Assembly (NCBI RefSeq): GCF_900129035.1
Contig: NZ_FQTW01000005.1
Span: 62,001 to 126,000, forward strand
Length of the DNA stretch: 64,000 nucleotides
Source: Psychroflexus salarius
Lineage (GTDB): Bacteria; Bacteroidota; Bacteroidia; Flavobacteriales; Flavobacteriaceae
Direction of reading: 5' to 3'
Shown here: piece by piece, positions 52,129 through 60,254 of the stretch
Position numbering within the stretch: the first letter of the stretch is position 1
Layout of the letters: each line of letters begins with the position of its first letter
The notes under the pieces: generated by a model
What the model was told of the DNA's origin: nothing
Seen by the model: the letters and a program-made list of their open reading frames with translations, nothing else
Databases searched by the model: none
Program-made: the position numbers and the translations under genes

Positions 52129-52946
52129 TAATCCGTTGGTGTTTTGTTTAACGAATATCCGCAAGTTTGACAGAATTTTGCAGAGTCTTTATGTTCTTTT
52201 TCTCCACAGTTATAACAAGACTGTGTATTTTTTGATTGTTGCTTACTCTGAGTAGCATATTCAGAACTAACAATTCCTGTAGGAACTGCAATGACGCCAT
52301 AACCTAAAATCATAATTAAAGTTGCAATAAATTGCCCAAGTGGTGTTACAGGATGTATATCACCAAAACCAACGGTGGTTAAGGTTACAATTGTCCAGTA
52401 AATACTTACAGGAATAGAAGTAAAGCCATGTTCAGGACCTTCAATTAAATACATTAATGTTCCTGTAATAAACGATATAATAATAACAGCATAGATAAAA
52501 ATCATAATTTTAGGAAGACTCCTTTTAAGTGCAGTTGCCAAGTTATTGCTAGCACCTATGTATCTTGTTATCTTCAGAATTCTAAAAATTCTCAATAGCC
52601 GTAGAGCTCTTAATGTCATTAAAGCATAACTCGTCGAAAAAAAGAAAGTTAAGTATAAAGGTAATGTGGATAGTAAATCAACAATACCATAAAAACTAAA
52701 AATATATCTAAAAGGTTTTTTGATGCTAATAATCCTTAAAATATATTCTATTGAAAATATAATGGTAATTACCCATTCAGCGATGTAGAAGAAGTAATGA
52801 TATTCATCGTAAATAGCCTGAACACTGTCTAACATTACAAATAAAATACTCAGACTTATTACAATGAGTAAGATTACGTCAAAAGCCTTACCTTTTGGCG
52901 TGTCTGCTTCATAAATTATTTCGTGTAACTTCTCTCTCCAATGCAT
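52128..52946 (-). CDS. voltage-gated-type potassium channel with a C-terminal zinc ribbon
   Basis: A 272-residue six-helix ion channel. S1-S4 span about residues 20-130. S4 has regularly spaced arginines (LRALRLLRIFRILKITR, 112-128), a classic voltage sensor. The pore loop and filter TTVGFGD lie at 190-196 (Phe replaces the more usual Tyr), followed by S6 with the flexible ILGYGVIAVPTGIV. The cytoplasmic tail is unusual: CYNCGEKEHKDSAKFCQTCGYSL, with CxxC pairs at 244/247 and 259/262, a predicted zinc ribbon. Ion selectivity for K+ is inferred from the filter. It follows the nuclease gene by 7 nt. Confidence 0.93.
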   Translation of the reverse strand: MHWREKLHEIIYEADTPKGKAFDVILLIVISLSILFVMLDSVQAIYDEYHYFFYIAEWVITIIFSIEYILRIISIKKPFRYIFSFYGIVDLLSTLPLYLTFFFSTSYALMTLRALRLLRIFRILKITRYIGASNNLATALKRSLPKIMIFIYAVIIISFITGTLMYLIEGPEHGFTSIPVSIYWTIVTLTTVGFGDIHPVTPLGQFIATLIMILGYGVIAVPTGIVSSEYATQSKQQSKNTQSCYNCGEKEHKDSAKFCQTCGYSLNKTPTD

Positions 52947-52953
52947 TTCTTTA

Positions 52954-54318
52954 CTATTCTAAAGGTTCTATTTTTACATGCTTACTTTTTTTTCGTAAAT
53001 AAACTTGTAAAATATGCTTGGCATCTCGATCGCTTTTTAAAGGTGTAAGTAGTTCTTTTAGTATTTTAAATGATTTTTGGTAGTTAAGTTGAGTGAATGC
53101 ATAACCCATTAATTCCCCTTTTTTAATAACAATTATTGATTTTTCATTGGGATTTTTACCACGATCAATGATGATAAAATTTTCTTTGCCTAAACTAAAT
53201 TTCTTAATAAAATCTATAGCATTTCTGTTATAATCTTTAGGTGAAATCTTTTCGATGCAAGCACCTTCGCATGTTTTAATACCATAATTAAAACATGCAC
53301 CATTTGTTTGTTCAAGTCCAGATAATTTAGGGCATAATTGAAACTTTTCAATTTGGCTAGCCATAAAATTCTTAGCTTGTCTAAGGTTTACAAAAGTGGT
53401 GATTAAGTCTTTTTGTTTAGTTGACTTATGTATACTAAAATTAATGTAGGCTTTGTGATCGATAAATTGATAAAGCCCGTAATTGAAAATATCTTTTTTT
53501 AGTGCTTTATTGTATTTTGGTTTAAGACTTTTTATGTTGTGATTTTCTTTAAGTAACGCAACGAGTTCATTACCTGTTAAGTCAAATGAGATTGAAGTGA
53601 CTTCCTGCTGAATTTTACGAGATTTAGGACTTTGGTTTGTAAAGTGTTGTTGAACTCTTTTTTTTATGTTTTTACTTTTACCAATATAAATAATTTCTCC
53701 TTCATCATTATAAAAATAATAAACACCTGTTTTGTTGGGTAAGTTTTCGCTAAGCTTAATTAGTTTTTTAGATTTTTGTGTTTTTTTATGCGTATTTATT
53801 AAAGATGAAACTATTGTTTTGTTTTGGTCTTTTTCTAGTAAGAGTTCAAAAAGTTTTACAGTAGCCAAAGCATCACCACTTGCACGATGTCTATTAGTAA
53901 TTGGTATGCCTAAGGTTTTGACTAATTTTCCTAAACTATAAGATTTTAAATTGGGCAAAAGTAACTCAGCAAGTTGTATAGTGCACAAAGTTTTACGATC
54001 AAATTGATAGCCTAGCCGATCAAACTCTAGCTGAAGCATTCTAAAATCAAATTTAGCATTATGCGCTACGATAACGCAATCTTCAGTTATTTCAATAATA
54101 CGTTTGGCAATCTCGTAGAATTTAGGCGCATTTCGTAACATTTCATTATTAATGCCAGTGAGGCCAACCACAAAGGATTGAATTTTACGTTCAGGATTAA
54201 CAAGGCTTATAAATTGATCGACAATTTCATGTCCATCATGTTTGTAGATAGCAATTTCAGTAATACCTTCTTCGTTGTATTTACCACCAGTAGATTCTAT
54301 GTCTAAAATTGCGTACAA
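52954..54318 (-). CDS. DnaQ-like exonuclease fused to a UvrC-type GIY-YIG nuclease with a four-cysteine motif
   Basis: A 454-residue two-nuclease protein. The N-terminal DEDDh 3'-5' exonuclease (about 1-165) has D6-x-E8, HNAKFD (86-91) and HRASGDA (144-150). The central GIY-YIG domain (about 192-275) has GVY (198-200), YIG (211-213) and Arg221, and continues as ELVALLKENHNIKSLKPKYN, very close to the N-terminal endonuclease of UvrC. The C-terminal part holds cysteines 329, 342, 350 and 354 (C-x12-C-x7-C-x3-C), almost the spacing that holds a [4Fe-4S] cluster in UvrC. This resembles Cho and mycobacterial DnaQ-UvrC fusions, so repair incision plus end-processing is the likely role. It lies 3 nt after yggS. 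Confidence 0.9.
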   Translation of the reverse strand: MYAILDIESTGGKYNEEGITEIAIYKHDGHEIVDQFISLVNPERKIQSFVVGLTGINNEMLRNAPKFYEIAKRIIEITEDCVIVAHNAKFDFRMLQLEFDRLGYQFDRKTLCTIQLAELLLPNLKSYSLGKLVKTLGIPITNRHRASGDALATVKLFELLLEKDQNKTIVSSLINTHKKTQKSKKLIKLSENLPNKTGVYYFYNDEGEIIYIGKSKNIKKRVQQHFTNQSPKSRKIQQEVTSISFDLTGNELVALLKENHNIKSLKPKYNKALKKDIFNYGLYQFIDHKAYINFSIHKSTKQKDLITTFVNLRQAKNFMASQIEKFQLCPKLSGLEQTNGACFNYGIKTCEGACIEKISPKDYNRNAIDFIKKFSLGKENFIIIDRGKNPNEKSIIVIKKGELMGYAFTQLNYQKSFKILKELLTPLKSDRDAKHILQVYLRKKSKHVKIEPLE

Positions 54319-54321
54319 ATT

Positions 54322-54981
54322 CTAATTATAATTACGTTCACCAAAAATTGAACTTCCGACTCTCACCATATTTGTACCGTGTTTAAGCGCAATTTGATAG
54401 TCGCCACTCATTCCCATTGATAAAATGTCAAAACTGTGAACAGGCTTTAGCTCATCATAAAGGGCTTTTAAAAATTTAAATTCACGATTAATTTGAGCTT
54501 CGTCATCAGTAAATGTAGCCATTCCCATGAGCCCTTTTACATTTACATTAGCCATATTTTTATAAGTGTCACTTTCAAGCAATTCAATGGCTTGATCTTT
54601 AGACATGCCGTACTTTGTATCTTCTTCGGCTATTTTAATTTGTAATAAACAGTCAATAACACGATCGTGTTCTTTAGCACGTTTATTCAATTCTTTTAAT
54701 AGTTTGAGTTTATGAACCGCATGAACTAAGTCTACATAGCTTGCCATGTATTTTACCTTATTAGTTTGTACATGACCTATCATGTGCCATTTAATATCTT
54801 TTGGAAGCGACTCTTGTTTTTGGGTCATTTCCTGAATTTTATTTTCGCCAAATACACGTTGTCCAGCATTGTATGCTTCTAATAAATCACTTTCTGGTTT
54901 CGTTTTAGAAACGGCAACAAGGCAAACTTCTGTGCCAAGTTCATCTTGAAAGGATTTGATGTTTTGTTGAATTGAAGCCAT
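54322..54981 (-). CDS. YggS-family pyridoxal-phosphate-binding protein
   Basis: A 219-residue single-domain PLP protein of the alanine-racemase fold, the family that controls vitamin B6 and amino-acid balance (YggS, PROSC/PLPBP). The PLP Lys is in CLVAVSKTKPESDL (about 20-33). The motifs FGENKIQEM, IKWHMIGHVQTNKVKYM and LSMGMSGDYQIALKHGTNMVRVGSSIFGERNY are all diagnostic. No racemase C-terminal domain is present, as expected. It belongs to the seven-gene operon, 11 nt after the DUF1015 gene. Confidence 0.93.
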   Translation of the reverse strand: MASIQQNIKSFQDELGTEVCLVAVSKTKPESDLLEAYNAGQRVFGENKIQEMTQKQESLPKDIKWHMIGHVQTNKVKYMASYVDLVHAVHKLKLLKELNKRAKEHDRVIDCLLQIKIAEEDTKYGMSKDQAIELLESDTYKNMANVNVKGLMGMATFTDDEAQINREFKFLKALYDELKPVHSFDILSMGMSGDYQIALKHGTNMVRVGSSIFGERNYN

Positions 54982-54992
54982 AACTTATTTTT

Positions 54993-56231
54993 TTAAAATT
55001 CGTAAATACAAATACCACTTCTTAATTTTGGATCGATATAAGTTGTTTTTGGTGGCATAACCAAACCTTCATCTGCAATGGTTTTAATTTCGCTAACTGA
55101 AGTTGGGTACATACCAAACCCAACTGCATAGTCGCCTTGGTCAACTGCGCCCTTAACATAAGCCATATCTTTTTGGCCTTGTACGTAAGCAATACGCTTA
55201 TCATTTCTTAAGTCTTTTATACCTAAAATTGGACTCAATATTGTTTTATATAAAACCTGTGCATCCAATTCGGAAAGCGCATCTGTAAATTCATACGCCT
55301 TTTTTCTAAGAATTAAAGAATAGAATTCACCTTCAAGATACATGCTAAATTCATGTTTAGTTGAAGGTTTAAAATAATCTTGCCCGCGATTTTCAATTTT
55401 ATAATATTCATCTAAAGCAATTAAAAAACTTTCGGGGTCAAGATTATTTAGTGATGAAACTAAACGGTTAAATTCAAATATTTTAAGTTGATCTTCAGGA
55501 ATTAAATAGCTCATAAAGTAATTATAAGCTTCGTTTCCTGTATGTTTTGAGTTGGCCTTTTCAAGATCTTGCTTTAACGCAATTGAAGAACTGCTTCTGT
55601 GGTGCCCATCGGCAATATAAAAGCAATCGGTTTGTTGACAAGCTTTCTGAATTGAATTGATATCATCCTCATTTGAAATTAACCATAAATAATGCGTTTC
55701 TCTTGAAGTTGTTGTAAATTCATATTCCGCTCGTTGTTCCATTAATTTCTGTGAAATTTGCTCAATGACCTCATTTTTTTGATAAGTCAGTAAAACAGGG
55801 TCAGCATTGAAGCGTACAGTTTTAAGGTAATCTTTAAAAACATTTACCTTTTCTGAAATAGTATCTTCGTGTTTTTTAATAACGCCTTGTTCATAATCTT
55901 CAACTGAAGCTGCGCCAACAATACCAATAAATTCGGTTTGATGCCTATAAACAATTTTATGTAAGTAAAAAAGCGGTTTTTTATCTTTTATAAAATTTCC
56001 GTCTTCTTTAAATTCTTCATATCTATTTTTTACCAAATTAAAGCGTTGTGGCCCTGAAATCTCTTTGTGATATTTATAGCCAGGGTTTACGATGTGTAAG
56101 AACGAGAAAGGATTATGGTCTAATCTTGCCTCACGTTCGGCTTTAGAATAGGTTTCATACGTACGTGAGGCAATTAAACCAACTTTATCTCGCGTTGGTC
56201 TTGAAGCTTTAAAAGGTTTAAAAACAGGCAT
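54993..56231 (-). CDS. DUF1015 family protein
   Basis: The 412-residue protein matches DUF1015 along its length. The N-terminal VFKPFKASRPTRDKVGLIASRTYE, HNPFSFLHIVNPGYKY and the central FYIADGHHRSSSSIALKQ (about 211-228) are family hallmarks; the DGHHR motif is the likely catalytic or binding centre. No membrane segment or signal peptide. The biochemical role was not established as far as I know. It is head to tail with the 3-hydroxyacyl-CoA dehydrogenase gene without spacing. Confidence 0.9.
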   Translation of the reverse strand: MPVFKPFKASRPTRDKVGLIASRTYETYSKAEREARLDHNPFSFLHIVNPGYKYHKEISGPQRFNLVKNRYEEFKEDGNFIKDKKPLFYLHKIVYRHQTEFIGIVGAASVEDYEQGVIKKHEDTISEKVNVFKDYLKTVRFNADPVLLTYQKNEVIEQISQKLMEQRAEYEFTTTSRETHYLWLISNEDDINSIQKACQQTDCFYIADGHHRSSSSIALKQDLEKANSKHTGNEAYNYFMSYLIPEDQLKIFEFNRLVSSLNNLDPESFLIALDEYYKIENRGQDYFKPSTKHEFSMYLEGEFYSLILRKKAYEFTDALSELDAQVLYKTILSPILGIKDLRNDKRIAYVQGQKDMAYVKGAVDQGDYAVGFGMYPTSVSEIKTIADEGLVMPPKTTYIDPKLRSGICIYEF

Positions 56232-57119
56232 TTAATTAAATTGACTAGATACAACTTCAGCTTTTTTAGATGTGCTATAATCATAAAAGCCTTCGCCAGA
56301 TTTTACGCCTAGTTTTCCAGCTCTCACCATGTTAATGAGTAATGGGCAAGGTGCGTATTTTGGATTTTTAAAGCCATCATACATGACCTCTAATATTGAA
56401 AGACAAACATCAAGTCCAATAAAATCAGCTAATTGAAGTGGTCCCATTGGGTGTGCCATACCGAGTTTCATTACGGTGTCAATTTCTTTTACACCTGCAA
56501 CATTGTTATATAAAGTTTCAACGGCTTCATTTAGCATTGGCATTAAAATGCGGTTGGCAACAAAACCTGGATAATCGTTAACTTCAGTTGGAACTTTTTT
56601 AAGTTTTTTTGCTATTTCAACTATGGTTTGATTAGTTTCATCACTGGTATTATAACCACGAATAATTTCAACTAATTTCATAATTGGTACTGGATTCATA
56701 AAATGCATTCCAATGACTTGTTTTGGTCTTTTTGTAACTGCAGCAATTTTTGTAATCGGAATTGAACTTGTATTGGTAGCTAAAATGGTATCATCTGGGC
56801 AAATTTCATCTAGTTGCTTAAATAAATCAAGTTTGATTGATTCGTTTTCAGTGGCAGCTTCAACTACTAATCCGGCATATTCTGCACCTTTGGCAAGATC
56901 TGTATAAAGCGTAATGTTGGCTAATGTTTCATTTTTATCACTTTCGCTGATTTTCTCTTTTGAAAGCATTCGGTCTAAATTTTTTGTAATGGTTGCAAGA
57001 CCTTTATCTAGATTTTCTTGAGAAACATCTATTAAACTAACTTTATATCCAAATTGTGCAAATGTGTGTGCAATGCCGTTTCCCATAGAACCGGCGCCAA
57101 TAACAGCTATGTTTTTCAT
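56232..57119 (-). CDS. 3-hydroxybutyryl-CoA / 3-hydroxyacyl-CoA dehydrogenase
   Basis: The 295-residue NAD(P)-dependent enzyme interconverts 3-hydroxyacyl-CoA and 3-oxoacyl-CoA. The Rossmann motif GAGSMGNGIAHTFAQFGY (7-24) is followed by Asp for the NAD ribose. The catalytic His is in IGMHFMNPVPIMKLVEII (about 137-154), and the C-terminal domain begins PGFVANRILMPMLNEAVETLY. Length is that of stand-alone Hbd/PaaH enzymes without a hydratase domain. It could take part in short-chain acyl-CoA oxidation or butanoate metabolism; no thiolase gene is near. It is second in the operon, 18 nt after the oxidoreductase gene. Confidence 0.94.
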   Translation of the reverse strand: MKNIAVIGAGSMGNGIAHTFAQFGYKVSLIDVSQENLDKGLATITKNLDRMLSKEKISESDKNETLANITLYTDLAKGAEYAGLVVEAATENESIKLDLFKQLDEICPDDTILATNTSSIPITKIAAVTKRPKQVIGMHFMNPVPIMKLVEIIRGYNTSDETNQTIVEIAKKLKKVPTEVNDYPGFVANRILMPMLNEAVETLYNNVAGVKEIDTVMKLGMAHPMGPLQLADFIGLDVCLSILEVMYDGFKNPKYAPCPLLINMVRAGKLGVKSGEGFYDYSTSKKAEVVSSQFN

Positions 57120-57137
57120 ATGTATTGTGTTTTAAGA

Positions 57138-58103
57138 TTAATTATCAAATGCGTTTATAATTTGTTTAGCTACTCTTAGCGCTTCAGTGCCTTGTTCAAG
57201 ACTAACAATAGGTGTTGTATTGTTATTAATAGCATCTGCAAAGGTTTCAAGTTCATCTAGAATAGCATTATTTTCATCGATTTCTGGGTTTTCAAAATAG
57301 ATTTGTTTTTTTACACCTTCGGCATTTTGCAAAATCATATCGAAATCTCCAGGTTGCTTTGGTGCATCTTTCATGCGAACAACTTCTGTCTTTTTCTCTA
57401 AAAAATCTACCGAGACATAAGCATCCTTTTGAAAGAAGCGTGATTTGCGCATATTTTTAAGTGAAATGCGACTGGCTGTTAAGTTTGCAACGCAGCCGTT
57501 TTCAAATTGAATTCTGGCGTTTGCAATGTCTGGTGTATCAGAAATTACCGAAACTCCGCTGGCATTAATATGCTTAACAGGTGATTTAACAACGCTTAAA
57601 ATGGCATCAATATCGTGTATCATTAAATCTAAAACAACAGGTACATCAGTTCCTCTTGGATTAAACTCAGCTAAACGGTGTGTTTCAATGAACATAGGAT
57701 TATTAAAGCTTGGTAGAGCAGCTCTAAAAGCCGGATTAAAGCGTTCTACATGGCCAACTTGACCTTTAACTTGATGTTTTTTCGCTAAATCGATGAGTTG
57801 TTCAGCTTCAGCTACTGTATTTGTGATTGGTTTCTCGATAAAAATATGTTTACCAGCTTCAATACATTGTTTAGCCACATCAAAATGAGCTAAAGTTGGT
57901 GTCACAATATCAATTACATCAACTTCATGAATTAAGTTATTAAATGATTTAAAATTTTTATATCCAAATTCTTTAGATACGTTTTCAGCAGTTTCTTTAT
58001 CAGGATCAAAAAAACCAACCAATTTATATTTTTTTGAAGCCTTTAATAATCGTAAATGAATTTTTCCTAAATGCCCAGAACCGAGCACACCAACCTTTAA
58101 CAT
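57138..58103 (-). CDS. Gfo/Idh/MocA-family oxidoreductase
   Basis: A 321-residue NAD(P)-dependent oxidoreductase. The Rossmann segment VGVLGSGHLGKIHLRLLKASKKYKL (3-27) and the conserved HIFIEKPITNTVAEAEQL with EKP Lys (about 88-105) mark the family. The C-terminal alpha/beta domain includes GQVGHVERFNPAFRAA and DLMIHDIDAILSVVKSP, where the HD Asp/His are typical of sugar dehydrogenases such as WbpB/WlbA. A sugar or inositol-type substrate is likely but cannot be specified. It is the first gene of the seven-gene operon, with a promoter element 16 nt upstream. Confidence 0.92.
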   Translation of the reverse strand: MLKVGVLGSGHLGKIHLRLLKASKKYKLVGFFDPDKETAENVSKEFGYKNFKSFNNLIHEVDVIDIVTPTLAHFDVAKQCIEAGKHIFIEKPITNTVAEAEQLIDLAKKHQVKGQVGHVERFNPAFRAALPSFNNPMFIETHRLAEFNPRGTDVPVVLDLMIHDIDAILSVVKSPVKHINASGVSVISDTPDIANARIQFENGCVANLTASRISLKNMRKSRFFQKDAYVSVDFLEKKTEVVRMKDAPKQPGDFDMILQNAEGVKKQIYFENPEIDENNAILDELETFADAINNNTTPIVSLEQGTEALRVAKQIINAFDN

Positions 58104-58119
58104 AAACTAAGTTTTATGA

Positions 58120-58127
58120 CAAAAATA
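58120..58127 (-). promoter_or_regulatory. -7 promoter element of the seven-gene minus-strand operon
   Basis: On the minus strand TATTTTTG matches TAnnTTTG, 16 nt before the ATG at 58103. It is the only clear promoter element upstream of genes 58103-51211. Confidence 0.5.
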
Positions 58128-58326
58128 GCATTTCTTTTGAGATTTCTTGTTCTTATGAACACCGAATAGCGCATTTTAAGAAGGCTTTAATTAAAATCAT
58201 GTTAGACCTTCATTAATCATCTTTATAAATCATTTTTGTAAATGTTTTTAAACCTTAGGAATGCCTTAAATTAATTTTATGATTGCAGATTCTTTTCTAT
58301 TTTTACCAAACACTTAATACAATCTA

Positions 58327-58968
58327 GTGAAAGATAATTTTAGGCAACAAGGAAAGCGAAAACAGCTCGTAAAGCTATTAGAAGAAAAAGGAATAACCAA
58401 TAAAAATGTACTTGAAGCCATAAATGTGATCCCACGACATTTGTTTATGGATAGTAGTTTTGAAGACCATGCTTATCAAGACAAAGCTTTCCCAATTGCT
58501 GCTGGACAAACCATTTCGCAGCCCTATACTGTTGCGTTTCAGTCAGAATTATTAAATATTAAACCAAATCAAAAAGTTTTAGAAATTGGCACAGGAAGTG
58601 GTTATCAAACAGCTGTTTTGTGCGAATTGGGTGCTAAAGTTTATACCATCGAGCGTCAACAAGAGTTATACAAAAAAACAAGTAAATTTTTAGCACAGTT
58701 AGGTTACCGACCTAAGTATATTAGTTTTGGCGATGGTTATAAGGGTTTACCAAATTATGCACCCTTTGATCAAATAATTGTAACAGCTGGTGCGCCTTTT
58801 ATTCCAAAACCTTTACTAGCCCAGCTAAAAGTAGGCGGTAGGCTTGTGATTCCTGTTGGTGAAGATCCTCAAATTATGAACCGATTAACCAGAACTTCAG
58901 CAACGGCATTTGAAAAAGAAACTTTTGGTGAATTTAGATTTGTACCTTTACTAGAAAATAAAAGCTAA
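58327..58968 (+). CDS. pcm: protein-L-isoaspartate O-methyltransferase
   Basis: The 213-residue enzyme repairs isoaspartyl residues in aged proteins using S-adenosylmethionine. It starts at GTG. The family motifs are visible: IPRHLFMDSSFEDHAYQDKAFPIAAGQTISQPYTVAFQ (about 35-72), the SAM-binding VLEIGTGSGYQTAVLCELGAKVYTIER (about 84-110), and APFDQIIVTAGAPFIPKPLLAQLKVGGRLVIPVG. The start lies 223 bases from the divergent oxidoreductase gene; no exact TAnnTTTG was found there, only a one-mismatch TATTTTTA. It overlaps the next gene by one base (TAATG). Confidence 0.95.
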   Translation: MKDNFRQQGKRKQLVKLLEEKGITNKNVLEAINVIPRHLFMDSSFEDHAYQDKAFPIAAGQTISQPYTVAFQSELLNIKPNQKVLEIGTGSGYQTAVLCELGAKVYTIERQQELYKKTSKFLAQLGYRPKYISFGDGYKGLPNYAPFDQIIVTAGAPFIPKPLLAQLKVGGRLVIPVGEDPQIMNRLTRTSATAFEKETFGEFRFVPLLENKS

Positions 58969-60251
58969 TGCGTTTTCTTGTTTTAACATTATTATTAGTA
59001 ATTAGTTTAGGCTGTTTTTCTCAAAGTTATGAGTCTTATCGTACTGGAAATCCTGAAAGTTTAGATGTAACACCAACTTTTGGCGTTTGCCTAATGGGTG
59101 GTGGTGCTGAAAATGATAATGCCATGCAATGGTTTCTAAACTTGGCTAATGGAGGTGATGTTTTAGTTTTACGCACAAGTGGTAGTGATGCTTATAATCC
59201 TTATTTTTATAATCAGTTAGGTGTCACTTTAAATTCAGTTGAGACTTTGGTAATTACAAGCAGTCAAGCCTCGCAAGAAGATTATGTTATTAATAGAATT
59301 AACCAAGCTGAAGCCATTTGGTTTGCTGGTGGCGATCAGTCTGATTACATTAATTTTTTTAAATCTAATGCCATCAACGTAGCACTTAATCATCATATAA
59401 ATATTAAACAAGCTGCTATAGGTGGTACAAGTGCAGGAATGGCAATTTTAAGTGATTATTATTTCTCTGCAACTAATGGTACAGTTACATCTTTTGAGGC
59501 ATTATTTAACCCATTTCATCCTAACATTAGCTTAGGTGAAAGTGATTTTTTAAATGTACCCCTATTAGAGGAAACAATTACAGATACGCATTTTGATAAT
59601 CCTGACCGTAAAGGTCGCTTATCGGTCTTTATAGCTCGCTTATTAATGACTAATCCTAATACATCAGTTAAAGGAATTGCCGCTGAAGAGTTTACGGCCA
59701 TTTGTATAGATCAAAATGCTATGGCTAAGGTTTACGGTGATTATCCTGAATTTGAAGATTACGCTTATTTTGTACAAACCAATTGTGAACTATCGCCAGC
59801 TGAAACTATTGAACAAAATGAGCCTATCACTTGGAGTATTAATCAGTCTGCGATAGATGTTATTAAAATTCCAGCAACACCTACAGGAACTTATCAATTT
59901 GACCTAAATGATTGGCAAACCTCTAATTGGTCAACTTGGGAGCATTGGTACATTAATAATGGAAACTTCAACTCTTCTGCATCATTGCCAAGAGATTGTA
60001 CTCAACTTTTGGTTGATACTTCTACGGTAAATCAAGTTAAAGCTTATCCTAATCCTTTTTCAGAATTTGTACACGTTAATTTGCCAGTAAGACACAAAAT
60101 TAAATCTGTTTATAATGCTTATGGACAAGCTGTTGATTTCATTTTTAAAAGTAAACAATTACGCCTGAAATCACAATCAAAAGGAGTTTACTACGTTTGT
60201 GTTGAATCTAACTCTGGTGAAATTAGCTATCTTAGTCTTATAAAACACTAA
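58968..60251 (+). CDS. secreted cyanophycinase-like S51 serine peptidase with a T9SS sorting domain
   Basis: The 427-residue exported protein has a signal peptide (cleavage after CFSQ, about 19). Its catalytic domain (about 35-265) is of the peptidase S51/cyanophycinase type. The nucleophile Ser155 is in AIGGTSAGMAIL, the glycine-rich CLMGGGAENDNAM and WFAGGDQSDY line the site, and DTHFDNPDRKGRLSVFIARL holds the family's His/Arg block. The C-terminus (about 350-427: VKAYPNPFSEFVHVNLP, SVYNAYGQAVDF, SKGVYYVCVES) is a type A sorting signal for type IX secretion. It would act outside the cell on beta-Asp-linked or similar peptides; the substrate is inferred from the family. It shares one base with pcm. 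Confidence 0.9.
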   Translation: MRFLVLTLLLVISLGCFSQSYESYRTGNPESLDVTPTFGVCLMGGGAENDNAMQWFLNLANGGDVLVLRTSGSDAYNPYFYNQLGVTLNSVETLVITSSQASQEDYVINRINQAEAIWFAGGDQSDYINFFKSNAINVALNHHINIKQAAIGGTSAGMAILSDYYFSATNGTVTSFEALFNPFHPNISLGESDFLNVPLLEETITDTHFDNPDRKGRLSVFIARLLMTNPNTSVKGIAAEEFTAICIDQNAMAKVYGDYPEFEDYAYFVQTNCELSPAETIEQNEPITWSINQSAIDVIKIPATPTGTYQFDLNDWQTSNWSTWEHWYINNGNFNSSASLPRDCTQLLVDTSTVNQVKAYPNPFSEFVHVNLPVRHKIKSVYNAYGQAVDFIFKSKQLRLKSQSKGVYYVCVESNSGEISYLSLIKH

Positions 60252-60254
60252 CTT

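Noticed and set aside
58104-58326. The divergent gap before pcm was inspected for a tRNA or small RNA; a short palindrome TGTTCTTATGAACA is present.
   Set aside because: There is no cloverleaf, no terminator-like stem, and the 5-bp arms of the palindrome are too short to support a claim.
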